A stretch of DNA of 64,000 bases, from NCBI GenBank assembly GCA_013152085.1, contig JAADHC010000054.1, forward strand, positions 62,001 to 126,000. The letters run 5' to 3'. Below, one piece after another: positions 42,274 to 50,803 of the stretch (positions are counted from its first letter, which is position 1; every line of letters starts with the position of its first letter). Source of the DNA: Chlorobiota bacterium (lineage in GTDB: Bacteria; Bacteroidota; Bacteroidia; Bacteroidales; VadinHA17). Both the position numbers and the translations under genes were made by a program. The notes below the pieces were generated by a model, which saw only the letters and a program-made list of their open reading frames with translations, ran no database searches and was not told where the DNA came from.

Positions 42274-43287
42274 ATGAAAATGATCCAGGAAAATTTCCTT
42301 TTGGATAAACTGAATACTTTTTGTGTCCCCGCAAAGGCACGGTACTATGCCACATTGGAGCATGTTGAGGATCTGGAAGAGCTCTTGTCTGCCATGCGTT
42401 ATAAGGATCTGCCATTCCTGGTAATGGGAGCGGGGAGCAACCTGTTGTTTGTCCACGATTTTGACGGAATTATCCTGCATCCACTGATAAAGGAAACCAG
42501 GCTGATTCACGAAGATGAACATGATGTGGTTCTTTTTGCCGGCAGCGGCTTTAACTGGGATGACTGGGTAACCGATTGCCTGGAAAAGGGATTTTACGGA
42601 CTGGAAAATCTTTCCGGGATTCCGGGAACGGTCGGTGCAGCACCCGTGCAGAACATAGGTGCTTACGGTGTCGAAGTTGAAGATTTTGTGGTTGCCGTGG
42701 AAGGGGTCGATCTCACAACGGGGGAGCAATTGATACTGGATAACGAAGCCTGCCATTTCGGTTACCGGACAAGTGTTTTCAAGCAGAAAGGATCCGGTTC
42801 CTTTGTGGTTACCGGGGTGATCTTCAGACTCCGGAAAGTCCCGGAAGTAAACCTGTCGTATCCGCAACTTGCAGCAGCAGCCGAAACAATGCGGAATCCA
42901 TCTCCGGTGGATGTCCGTCGACTTGTAAAAGAAATCCGCCGGCAAAAACTTCCGGATACATCAGTATTTGGAAATGCGGGAAGTTTCTTTAAGAATCCGT
43001 TGGTCAGTAAAAGTGTGGCAGCAGCTCTTCAGCAGGAATTTCCGGGGATGCCTTTTTATCCCCAGCCGGAAAATATGGCAAAGATCCCTGCCGGTTGGCT
43101 TATCGAGCAGTGTGGATGGAAAGGCCGACGTGAAGGAGATGTTGGTATCTGGAAAACTCAGGCCCTGGTTATAGTAAATTACGGCCATGCGACAGGAGAG
43201 GAAATCCTCGCTTTCTCTGAGAAAATATGCAAAGATGTAGATGAAAAGTTCGGGATTACCCTTGAACGTGAGGTGCAGGTGGTTTGA
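42274..43287 (+). CDS. murB: UDP-N-acetylenolpyruvoylglucosamine reductase
   Basis: A 337-residue FAD enzyme of the type I (E. coli-like) class. It has the start LDKLNTFCVPAKARYY, FLVMGAGSNLLF (FAD diphosphate), GLENLSGIPGTVGAAPVQNIGAYG, the YRTSVFK loop with the substrate-closing Tyr, and the proton-donor serine in NAGSFFKNP near residue 232. It reduces enolpyruvyl-UDP-GlcNAc to UDP-MurNAc in peptidoglycan synthesis. It is a single-gene unit, convergent with the phosphohexomutase gene. Confidence 0.96.
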   Translation: MKMIQENFLLDKLNTFCVPAKARYYATLEHVEDLEELLSAMRYKDLPFLVMGAGSNLLFVHDFDGIILHPLIKETRLIHEDEHDVVLFAGSGFNWDDWVTDCLEKGFYGLENLSGIPGTVGAAPVQNIGAYGVEVEDFVVAVEGVDLTTGEQLILDNEACHFGYRTSVFKQKGSGSFVVTGVIFRLRKVPEVNLSYPQLAAAAETMRNPSPVDVRRLVKEIRRQKLPDTSVFGNAGSFFKNPLVSKSVAAALQQEFPGMPFYPQPENMAKIPAGWLIEQCGWKGRREGDVGIWKTQALVIVNYGHATGEEILAFSEKICKDVDEKFGITLEREVQVV

Positions 43288-43332
43288 TCTATATCAGACA
43301 TATTAAAAAGGAACTTGTATCTGTCAGCAGAA

Positions 43333-43362
43333 AACACTCGTTTACAGGGAACGAGGGGTGTT
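43333..43362. terminator. Hairpin between murB and the phosphohexomutase gene
   Basis: AACACTCGTT (43333-43342) can pair with AACGAG-GG-GTGTT (43350-43362), a stem with one bulge between two convergent genes. There is no clear U-tract, so terminator function is uncertain. Confidence 0.35.
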
Positions 43363-43367
43363 GCAGC

Positions 43368-44777
43368 CTAAACAACCTCCATTGTTTCATATGCAGCTTT
43401 AAGTATTTCATCAACCCTTTCCGGGGTTTCGGCTTCGGCATAGGTGCGTAACAGAGGTTCGGTTCCCGAGGCACGGATCATCAGCCATTCATGGTCGTTA
43501 AAGAAAAATTTATACCCGTCAAAAGCAATAGTATGTGAAACTTCAAAAGGTCCGAAACGGTCGAAGCCATTTTCCATACAACGTTTCATGACGGCTTGTA
43601 TTTTATCCTGTCCTAATTGCAGATCGGCACGGGCATAGGCAAACGATCCGGTAATTTTATATACTTCGTCGATCAGTTCACGAAGGCTTTTACCCGTTTC
43701 GGACATAGCCTCCAGGATGGTGAGTCCCATCCAGATACCGTCACGTTCCGGTATATGCGTCAGGATAGAGATCCCCCCGGATTCTTCTCCGCCAACCAGT
43801 ACGGGTTCTTTTTTCATTACGGCAGAAATCTCTTTGAAACCGATAGGAACACGCTGGATTTCCAGGCCGTAATGCTGGCAGAGAACTTCTGCTTTCACCG
43901 TAGTGGAAAAACCGGTAACTACCTTTCCCTTCATTTTCTTATATCCGGCAAGATAATGGATCAACAGCAGGATAATATGGTGTGAATCTACATACCTTCC
44001 TTTTTTATCCACAAGGGCAATCCGGTCGGCATCACCATCAACAGCGATACCGATATCGATACTTGTACGGCGTTTGAGAATTTCGATAAATTCCATAAGT
44101 TTGCCCGGTACCGGCTCGGGAGGGATGTTCCCGAACATAGGATCGGGATGGCAATGAACCTGCACAACATCAGGTAATATCCGCGGTAAGATGCGCTGTC
44201 CCGCTCCATACATAGCATCGAAAGCAATTTTAAATTTTCTTTTCTTCAGGGTTTCGATGTCAAAATGGTTTATTATATGCTTGTAGTAAAGCTGTTCGAG
44301 ATCTGCGTACCGGATCTTTTCATGTTGAAGACTTTCGTCCCATTTAAAAGCCAGCAGGTTAATCTCGCTACTGTCGGGAATAAGCCCTTCAATTACCTGC
44401 AGCTCCTGTTTCTCGAGGGGACCGCCATGAACGCCTTTCAGCTTGATTCCGTTATAAACAGGCGGATTGTGGCTGGCGGTAATCATAATACCCAGGTGGG
44501 CTTTTAGTTGCAGTACACCCAGCGATACCATAGGAGTACTGACAAAATCAGGTGCCAGTAATACTTTTGTTCCTTTGATTGCAAGGACTTTTGCCACAGT
44601 CTCAGCAAACATCTTACCCCCGAATCGTGTGTCATAGCCAACGACAACGATCGGTTCGGGATGTTTGTTTTGCAACCATTGTGAAATGGCCCAGGATACC
44701 CGGGTAATATTATCTACGGTGAACTGGTCGGCGATTACCGCCCTCCAGCCGTCAGTTCCGAATTTGATCTTATACAT
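43368..44777 (-). CDS. Phosphoglucomutase/phosphomannomutase
   Basis: A 469-residue alpha-D-phosphohexomutase. It has the N-terminal KFGTDGWRAVIADQFT, the phosphoserine loop TASHNPPVYNGIKLKG near residue 100, the metal-binding DGDADRIAL near residue 248, the sugar-specificity loop GGEESGG near residue 338 and the C-terminal phosphate site RASGTEPLLRTYAEA. It interconverts hexose 1- and 6-phosphates; whether glucose or mannose is preferred is not clear. It lies downstream of mltG on the same strand, with an AT-rich palindromic tract in between. Confidence 0.92.
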   Translation of the reverse strand: MYKIKFGTDGWRAVIADQFTVDNITRVSWAISQWLQNKHPEPIVVVGYDTRFGGKMFAETVAKVLAIKGTKVLLAPDFVSTPMVSLGVLQLKAHLGIMITASHNPPVYNGIKLKGVHGGPLEKQELQVIEGLIPDSSEINLLAFKWDESLQHEKIRYADLEQLYYKHIINHFDIETLKKRKFKIAFDAMYGAGQRILPRILPDVVQVHCHPDPMFGNIPPEPVPGKLMEFIEILKRRTSIDIGIAVDGDADRIALVDKKGRYVDSHHIILLLIHYLAGYKKMKGKVVTGFSTTVKAEVLCQHYGLEIQRVPIGFKEISAVMKKEPVLVGGEESGGISILTHIPERDGIWMGLTILEAMSETGKSLRELIDEVYKITGSFAYARADLQLGQDKIQAVMKRCMENGFDRFGPFEVSHTIAFDGYKFFFNDHEWLMIRASGTEPLLRTYAEAETPERVDEILKAAYETMEVV

Positions 44778-44883
44778 ACCTGTTCAGCTTGGTAATGCAA
44801 ATTAAGCAATTTCTTTCTATTCCGGCTCGTGGTGTGATTAACTTAAGTTTTTCCCCCGGAATAATCCGGTTTGTCCTATAATT

Positions 44884-44939
44884 ATTCTATAATATGTATA
44901 ATAATATATAATAAAATATATAATAATATATATATTACA
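44884..44939. repeat. AT-rich palindromic element, copy C
   Basis: Alternating TATAATA tract directly downstream of mltG. It shares TATAATATGTATAAT with the minus strand of copy B. Confidence 0.5.
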
Positions 44940-44948
44940 AAGACAAAT

Positions 44949-45983
44949 CTAATGATATACTTTGTTCTTGTTTAATGCCTGACGATACCTGTAAGCATAC
45001 CGGTTGTGTTCGCGGAGTGTCCGGGAAAAATAGTGATATCCGGAAAAATCATCTTTTGCGCAAAAATAGAGGTATTGGTGCTTATCGGCATTGAGGACTG
45101 CATCAATGGCCTGAACAGAGGGAATAGTGATCGGCCCCGGCGGGAGTCCGGCATGGCGATAAGTATTATATGGAGAATCCACCTGCAGGTCTTTGGTAAG
45201 AATACGGTGTTTGCTGACATTCCCAACAGCATATTTAATAGTCGGATCGGCTTGCAGACGGATACCTTTTTTTAACCTGTTCAGGTATACACCGGCAATA
45301 GCAGGCATCTCATCAGGATGCCAGGTCTCTTCTTCAACGATGGAGGCAAGTATAACCACTTTGACAGGAGTAAGGCCGATTTCCTCAGCAGCTTTCCTGC
45401 GTTCGGGTATCCAGAATTTATCATATTCCTGCTTCATTCTTTTCAGAAATCCCAGGGCTGAAGTGTTCCAGTAAAATTCATAAGTATTGGGAATAAAAAT
45501 AACAGGTAAGGTAAGGGTATCAAAACCAAGATCGCGGCATATTTCCGGGTCTCTGATCAGTTTCATCAAAGCGATGGAATCAAATTCAAGCTGCCGGCTG
45601 ATTACACCGGCCATCTGGCCTACACTGCGCTGGTGCGTGAAGGTAACCGTTACGGGTACCTGACGGCCTGCCCTCAGCAAATTAATCAGTGAATTATAAC
45701 TGGTTTTGTCGGTAATGTTATAGTGCCCGGAACGGATATGGGCAGGGTAATGCTTCCTTGCGGCCAGCAAACGAAAAATAACAGGATGTCTGATCAGATC
45801 GTGGTTTTGCAGGGTGTCAAAAACGGCCTCAAAACTACTTCCGGTAGGAAGATCCAGTGATACGCTTTTATGATCCGTTGTCCTGACTTGAGGACCGAAA
45901 ATAAACCAGGAAACTGTTCCTCCTGATAAGAGCAGGATTCCCGTAATGGCAACAAAGAGAATACGAAATATTTTATTTTTCAA
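44949..45983 (-). CDS. mltG: Endolytic peptidoglycan transglycosylase MltG
   Basis: A 344-residue inner-membrane protein with one N-terminal membrane segment (residues 7-30), a LysM-like DUF domain, and the YceG catalytic domain. That domain carries IVEEETWHPDEMPAIAGVYLNRL near residue 210 (catalytic Glu) and LQADPTIKYAVG near residue 240. It cleaves nascent glycan strands in the periplasm and is thought to end strand synthesis. It is a single-gene unit followed by an AT-rich element. Confidence 0.94.
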   Translation of the reverse strand: MKNKIFRILFVAITGILLLSGGTVSWFIFGPQVRTTDHKSVSLDLPTGSSFEAVFDTLQNHDLIRHPVIFRLLAARKHYPAHIRSGHYNITDKTSYNSLINLLRAGRQVPVTVTFTHQRSVGQMAGVISRQLEFDSIALMKLIRDPEICRDLGFDTLTLPVIFIPNTYEFYWNTSALGFLKRMKQEYDKFWIPERRKAAEEIGLTPVKVVILASIVEEETWHPDEMPAIAGVYLNRLKKGIRLQADPTIKYAVGNVSKHRILTKDLQVDSPYNTYRHAGLPPGPITIPSVQAIDAVLNADKHQYLYFCAKDDFSGYHYFSRTLREHNRYAYRYRQALNKNKVYH

Positions 45984-46214
45984 AACGATGATCCATCATG
46001 TTAATCCGGACAAAAAGTCTCTGGTTTTCGAGTGGTAAATAACGGAAAAAAATCAAATCTGTTATCTGTTAAGATGACTATTTTCTGTTTTTATTGATGA
46101 TCCCTGTTTTGATGAGGAGTGAAAAACTCATTGATTTCAGCCGTAAAGAGATCTGCATCTTTGATCCTCAGGCACTGATATAATTTTATAATCAGGGTTT
46201 TGGCCGGTAGAACA

Positions 46215-47873
46215 TCAATGTACCTGGTGCAACCTTACCGGTCCCGATTTTACAATTTCATCAGGAATGGTTCCTTTGTAGAGTTTAAAGTTTTCAATAT
46301 ACCTGGAAGCCAGTGCATCATATTTACTCCAGTACTCTTCCTTATTTCCCCATGCATTGGAAGGATCCAGCACATCATCTGGAACATTGGGGCAGGTGAG
46401 AGGAACCTCAAAACCAAATAATTTGTCTTTGCGGTATTTGACGTTATTCAGTTTCCCTTCGAGCGCAGCGTTAAGCATATTTCGGGTATGGCGGATACTG
46501 ATACGTTTCCCAACGCCGAATTTACCACCTACCCAACCGGTATTTACCAGCCAGACTTTGGCTCCGGCTTTTTGGATCTTTGTAGCCAGCAGTTTTGCAT
46601 AATAGTACGGATGATGTACCATAAACGGTGCTCCGAAACACGCCGAAAAGGTGATTTCCGGTTCGATGCCCAGTCCAAGTTCGGTCCCGGCAATTTTTGA
46701 AGTATATCCGCTGATAAAATGATACATCGCCTGTGCATTACTTAAGCGTGCAATAGGTGGCATAACCCCCTGGGCATCAGCGGTAAGGAAAATGATATTT
46801 TCCGGCTGTCCCCCGGCTCTTTTCTCAGGAATGGCATTGGGAATATACTGCAGGGGATACGATGCACGCGTATTTTCGGTAAGTGCCTCATCGTCGAGGT
46901 CAATCTTTCTTGAGGGAAGATCAAAGACCACATTTTCCAGAATCGTTCCGTACATTTTGGTGCAGGCATAAATTTCCGGTTCATGATCTGCCGAAAGGCG
47001 GATAACTTTGGCATAACAACCGGCCTCGAAGTTGAAAACACCTTCTTCACTCCATCCATGTTCATCATCACCGATAAGACGGCGGGAAGGATCAGCAGAA
47101 AGGGTTGTCTTTCCTGTCCCGCTAAGACCGAAAAAGAGTGCAATGTCTCCCTTTTCTCCCACATTGGCCGAGCAGTGCATGGCCATAACGTCTTCAAGAG
47201 GTTTGAGAAAATTCATGACGGTAAAAATGGTTTTCTTGATCTCCCCGGCATAACTCGAGTTGGCTATAACAGCAATGCGTTTCGAGAAATCAATGATGAT
47301 TCCGGTGCTGCTGATTGTGCCGTCAACACGCGGATCGAGTTTGAAGGATGGTACGGTTATCAGCGTGAATTCGGGAATAAAACGCCGGAGTTCTTCGCGT
47401 GAATGAAGTGTAACAAACATATTCCGTACAAAAATGCTATGCCATGCTTTTTCTGTGATGATACGCACGGGAAGGTGGTATTTCGGGTCGGTGCCGGCAT
47501 AGACATCCTGGACAAATATCTCTTCGCCTTGCAGGAATGCCTGTAGCCGTCCGAGAAGCGCATCGAACTTGTCAGGACTCATGGGTCGGTTGTATTCCCC
47601 CCAGTCTATTTTATCTGCCGTCGAAGATTCATTTACAAAGTATTTGTCATTGGCAGCCCGGGCTGTCCATTTACCTGTATGTACAAGGAAAGGGCCGCCT
47701 TCAATCATTTTTCCTTCACCGCGAAATACAGCTTCTTCGTATAAAGCAGATTTGGGCAGATTCCAGTAGATGATGTCCAGATGTGTCAGCCCATGGTTTT
47801 CGAGTCCGAAATCACTTGCCAGATCCCCGGCATGTTGCTGTGCAGGTGTCTGAAATTTGAGATATTTTGTCAT
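46215..47873 (-). CDS. pckA: Phosphoenolpyruvate carboxykinase (ATP)
   Basis: A 552-residue kinase with the P-loop FFGLSGTGKTTLSADPSR near residue 230, the metal site GDDEHGWSEEGVFNFEAGCYAK, and the C-terminal NTGWVGGKFGVGKRISI. It interconverts oxaloacetate and PEP with ATP/ADP. In succinate-forming Bacteroidales it often runs toward oxaloacetate and makes ATP. The ATG overlaps the stop of the upstream aspartate aminotransferase gene (ATGA), so the two are translationally coupled and probably set the aspartate/oxaloacetate/PEP node together. Confidence 0.96.
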   Translation of the reverse strand: MTKYLKFQTPAQQHAGDLASDFGLENHGLTHLDIIYWNLPKSALYEEAVFRGEGKMIEGGPFLVHTGKWTARAANDKYFVNESSTADKIDWGEYNRPMSPDKFDALLGRLQAFLQGEEIFVQDVYAGTDPKYHLPVRIITEKAWHSIFVRNMFVTLHSREELRRFIPEFTLITVPSFKLDPRVDGTISSTGIIIDFSKRIAVIANSSYAGEIKKTIFTVMNFLKPLEDVMAMHCSANVGEKGDIALFFGLSGTGKTTLSADPSRRLIGDDEHGWSEEGVFNFEAGCYAKVIRLSADHEPEIYACTKMYGTILENVVFDLPSRKIDLDDEALTENTRASYPLQYIPNAIPEKRAGGQPENIIFLTADAQGVMPPIARLSNAQAMYHFISGYTSKIAGTELGLGIEPEITFSACFGAPFMVHHPYYYAKLLATKIQKAGAKVWLVNTGWVGGKFGVGKRISIRHTRNMLNAALEGKLNNVKYRKDKLFGFEVPLTCPNVPDDVLDPSNAWGNKEEYWSKYDALASRYIENFKLYKGTIPDEIVKSGPVRLHQVH

Positions 47874-49087
47874 AGCCAGTCTCTTACAAGTTTACGTTCG
47901 CCAATATATAATTCGTTCGGAGAATTGGGGTCGAGGGCCCACTTGATCCTTTCAATCCCTTCGGTGATATCCTTGATGGTTGTACAGGTACTCAGCCGCA
48001 GGTAACCATCAAAGCCGAACTCTGCACCGGGGACCGTTACCACACGTATCTTGTCCAGCAGGAATTTAGCCAGTTTCTCGGAATCATTGTTATAGTAAGA
48101 AAAATCCGCGAAAACGTAAAAGGTTCCGTCCGGAGGGCTTACGTGTACACCATCGAAAGCTTTTAACTGATCTATCATTACTTTGGTGTTGTTCTGCAGT
48201 GTTTCCCGCAAACTCTCTACGCCGGTCTGGCTGCCATTTATAGCTCCAATGGCAGCTTTTTGAAGCAGTACGGAAGGACCTGAAGTCTGATGTGCCTGTA
48301 TGTTTGTCATTACCTCAATAAGTTTTCTGCTGGCGACAGCCCATCCGATCCTGAAGCCGGTCATGGCATACGGTTTGGAAATACCGTTAACGACAATCAG
48401 CCTGGAATTATCGGTATCATCAGTGGAGATATCATACGGATTTGTAACTTGCACTCCATCAAAGATCAAACGATTGTATATATCATCGAAAATAAGGTAA
48501 ATACTTTCTTTTTCAGCCAGTTTGATGATGTCTTCAATAAACTGTGGAGCGTATACGGCTCCGGACGGATTATTGGGCGAGTTGATAATAATGGCTTTGG
48601 TATAGCCCGTAAGATTTTGTTCAATATCCTCGATGCGGGGATAAAAGGAACCATCTTCAGCAGGTACCGGCACTGGCACGGCCCCACAAAGTTTTACCAT
48701 CTCGGGATAACTTACCCAGTATGGTGACGGAAAGATCACTTCGTCCTGTGGATCAAGAATGGCTTGCAGTGCTACCATAATGGCCTGTTTTGCACCACTG
48801 GAAATGATGATGTTCTCGGGCTGAACGTGGCGGTTATAATAATCTTCCGTGTAACGAATCACGGCCTGTTTCATTTCACGTGTTCCGTCTACGGGCGTAT
48901 ACCTGATCTCACCGGAGTTAAGTATGCCTGTAAAACTGGTAACTGCTTCGATGGGGGTACGGCTTTGAGGCTCACCAATACCAAGGTGGATTAACGGCTC
49001 TCCTTTGGCACGTAATATAGCCGCAACTTCATTGAGTTTCAGTGTCGCTGATTCTTTCAGCGAGCGGCCGATTAAACTTATGCTCAT
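47870..49087 (-). CDS. Aspartate/aromatic aminotransferase (class I, subgroup Ib type)
   Basis: A 405-residue PLP aminotransferase. The N-terminus MSISLIGRSLKESATLKLNEV precedes the HLGIGEPQ motif (quoted to the key residues), with SSGAKQAIMVALQA, NSPNNPSG, FDDIYNRL and the PLP lysine in VNGISKPYAMTGFRIGW. It most likely forms oxaloacetate from aspartate. I use ATG 49087; an in-frame ATG at 49141 adds 18 residues without family support. It is cotranscribed with pckA (4-base overlap). An inverted repeat ATTGGTAA-N12-TTACCAAT lies upstream at 49143-49170. Confidence 0.92.
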   Translation of the reverse strand: MSISLIGRSLKESATLKLNEVAAILRAKGEPLIHLGIGEPQSRTPIEAVTSFTGILNSGEIRYTPVDGTREMKQAVIRYTEDYYNRHVQPENIIISSGAKQAIMVALQAILDPQDEVIFPSPYWVSYPEMVKLCGAVPVPVPAEDGSFYPRIEDIEQNLTGYTKAIIINSPNNPSGAVYAPQFIEDIIKLAEKESIYLIFDDIYNRLIFDGVQVTNPYDISTDDTDNSRLIVVNGISKPYAMTGFRIGWAVASRKLIEVMTNIQAHQTSGPSVLLQKAAIGAINGSQTGVESLRETLQNNTKVMIDQLKAFDGVHVSPPDGTFYVFADFSYYNNDSEKLAKFLLDKIRVVTVPGAEFGFDGYLRLSTCTTIKDITEGIERIKWALDPNSPNELYIGERKLVRDWL

Positions 49088-49126
49088 AGGTTTTTGGTTT
49101 AACGGGGAGTTAGGTGCTGTTACTTT

Positions 49127-49134
49127 TATATTTG
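49127..49134 (+). promoter_or_regulatory. Candidate -7 element for the 49215 gene
   Basis: TATATTTG matches TAnnTTTG, 81 bases before the start of the small membrane-protein gene. Confidence 0.45.
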
Positions 49135-49142
49135 TTAGCAAA

Positions 49143-49170
49143 ATTGGTAAACCTCCCGGTTATTACCAAT
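49143..49170. promoter_or_regulatory. Inverted repeat upstream of the aspartate aminotransferase-pckA operon
   Basis: ATTGGTAA (49143-49150) and TTACCAAT (49163-49170) are perfect inverted copies with a 12-base spacer, in the divergent gap between the aminotransferase gene and the 49215 gene. Candidate operator for a dimeric regulator. Confidence 0.4.
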
Positions 49171-49214
49171 TTATTTTTTAATATTGTACAACATAAGGTT
49201 TAATCTTTTAGAAC

Positions 49215-49745
49215 ATGGAAATTATGGCTGACTGGCTGGATCTTTTAAAATATATTTTACCCTCACTGGTAGTGTTTCTGACTGCCTATTACGTCTTGCG
49301 CAGTATGATTCGTAGCCAGGATGCAAGACTGAAGACTGAGATTGTGCTGGGGAACCAGCGGATTATTACACCTATTCGCCTGCAAGCCTATGAGCGCATG
49401 GTCCTTTTTCTGGAACGGATATCCCTCGAGTCCCTGATCATGCGGTTAAATAAGCCCGGAATGACAGTGCAGCAGTTGCATCAGCTCATGTTACAAACGA
49501 TCCGTCAGGAATATGACCACAACCTTTCACAACAGGTGTATATCTCTCCTTCAGCCTGGGAAGTCATTAAAAATGCACGCGGTAATATCCTGAAAATCAT
49601 CAATACAAATTTCGAAAAATTTAAACCTGATACTCCGGCAATTGAGTTTAGCCGTCAGCTGATGGAACAACTGGTAGAGGTTGAAAAGCAACCTACCCAA
49701 ACAGCTATTGAGTACCTGAAAGCCGAAATCAGAAAGTTATTCTGA
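49215..49745 (+). CDS. Conserved Bacteroidota protein with N-terminal membrane anchor
   Basis: A 176-residue protein. Residues about 11-30 form one hydrophobic segment (YILPSLVVFLTAYYVL), followed by a soluble, helical, charged domain with PIRLQAYERMVLFLERI near residue 57 and TAIEYLKAEIRKLF at the end. I recognise it as a small uncharacterised protein widespread in Bacteroidota, with no known activity. The start could also be the ATG four codons downstream (MADW). It is divergent from the aspartate aminotransferase gene and followed after 82 bases by an aldo/keto reductase gene. Confidence 0.8.
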   Translation: MEIMADWLDLLKYILPSLVVFLTAYYVLRSMIRSQDARLKTEIVLGNQRIITPIRLQAYERMVLFLERISLESLIMRLNKPGMTVQQLHQLMLQTIRQEYDHNLSQQVYISPSAWEVIKNARGNILKIINTNFEKFKPDTPAIEFSRQLMEQLVEVEKQPTQTAIEYLKAEIRKLF

Positions 49746-49827
49746 AAAAGCATCATCCGGTCCCAAACGGTTTATGGAATGGTTGATCCCGCTTTTTTAG
49801 ACGACACAGGTTTATAATACAATATTT

Positions 49828-50745
49828 ATGGAGCAACAGAAGAAAACATTTTCCAGAAAAGCATTTATCAAAACCACATCGGCTGGTATCCTGGGAACCG
49901 GCCTGATGATCAGAAACCTGACTGCTTTCACCGGAGATGATAAACCCGTAAGAGTCCCTCTCGGACATACCGGAATGATGGTTACTCCGCTTTGTTTCGG
50001 GGCTTCCCGGGCGCAGTCTCCTGCCGTATTGCTCATGGCACTGGATAAGGGAATTAATTTTATCGATACCGGCCGGCAATACGGACACGGAAGAAATGAG
50101 GAAATGATTGGGAAGACACTGCAGGATCAGCATAAAGAAGTTATCATTCAATCAAAAGTAAAAATTGTTATTTCCGCTACAGGTAAAGCATTGCGTACAA
50201 AAGCCATTGCGGGGAAAATTCGTGGGATCATGCAAAAGTCATTGGATGAAAGCCTTAAGGCACTCCGGAGGGATGTCCTGGATATCTGGTTATGTCACGG
50301 GCCGGAGCGGGAAGAGATACTTTTCCATGATGAAGTCATGAAATTCTTTAGCGATGTTAAATCCCGGGGATTGATCAAAGCGCACGGCTTTTCTGCACAT
50401 AGTCATCAAACGGAATTTTTACACAGAGCCAATGCATTACGTTTTTATGATGTGGTGATGGTTGGATATAATCATAAGGGTTCCATGGTCCATTCACTCA
50501 CGGGGATATACCGGAAATTTGATAACCGGGGTATTGAACGGGAGCTTGCCGTTGCCCATAACCGCGGCATTGGAATTATTGCCATGAAGACCTGCTCGGG
50601 AGGACCCTACGCTCCGGCTCCGGCAACGGAACCTTCTTTACCACTGGCCGTTCAATGGGTACTCAATAAACCTTTTGTTGATGCTGCGGCTGTGGCTATG
50701 TCCAATTTTAATCAGATCAATGAGCATACTTCTTTACTCATATAA
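49828..50745 (+). CDS. Aldo/keto reductase with Tat-like leader
   Basis: A 305-residue TIM-barrel oxidoreductase. The leader contains FSRKAFIKTTSAGILGTGLM, a Tat-like motif with RK in place of RR. The barrel follows, with the catalytic tetrad recognisable as Asp and Tyr in IDTGRQYGHGRNEEM, Lys in IIQSKVKI and His in WLCHGPE. Exported aldo/keto reductases of this subgroup often carry an extra C-terminal iron-sulfur domain, which is absent here; the protein ends soon after SNFNQINEH. It is followed by a terminator shared with htpG. The substrate is unknown. Confidence 0.85.
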   Translation: MEQQKKTFSRKAFIKTTSAGILGTGLMIRNLTAFTGDDKPVRVPLGHTGMMVTPLCFGASRAQSPAVLLMALDKGINFIDTGRQYGHGRNEEMIGKTLQDQHKEVIIQSKVKIVISATGKALRTKAIAGKIRGIMQKSLDESLKALRRDVLDIWLCHGPEREEILFHDEVMKFFSDVKSRGLIKAHGFSAHSHQTEFLHRANALRFYDVVMVGYNHKGSMVHSLTGIYRKFDNRGIERELAVAHNRGIGIIAMKTCSGGPYAPAPATEPSLPLAVQWVLNKPFVDAAAVAMSNFNQINEHTSLLI

Positions 50746-50748
50746 AAA

Positions 50749-50794
50749 ACGGAGAAAAAATCCGGATAAACTCCCGCCCGGCTTTTCCTCCGTA
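50749..50794. terminator. Bidirectional terminator between the aldo/keto reductase gene and htpG
   Basis: ACGGAG (50749-50754) pairs with CTCCGT (50789-50794). Inside, an A-run faces TTTT and CCGG pairs with CCGG. The A- and T-runs allow function on both strands between these convergent genes. Confidence 0.65.
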
Positions 50795-50803
50795 TAATAT
50801 TTA

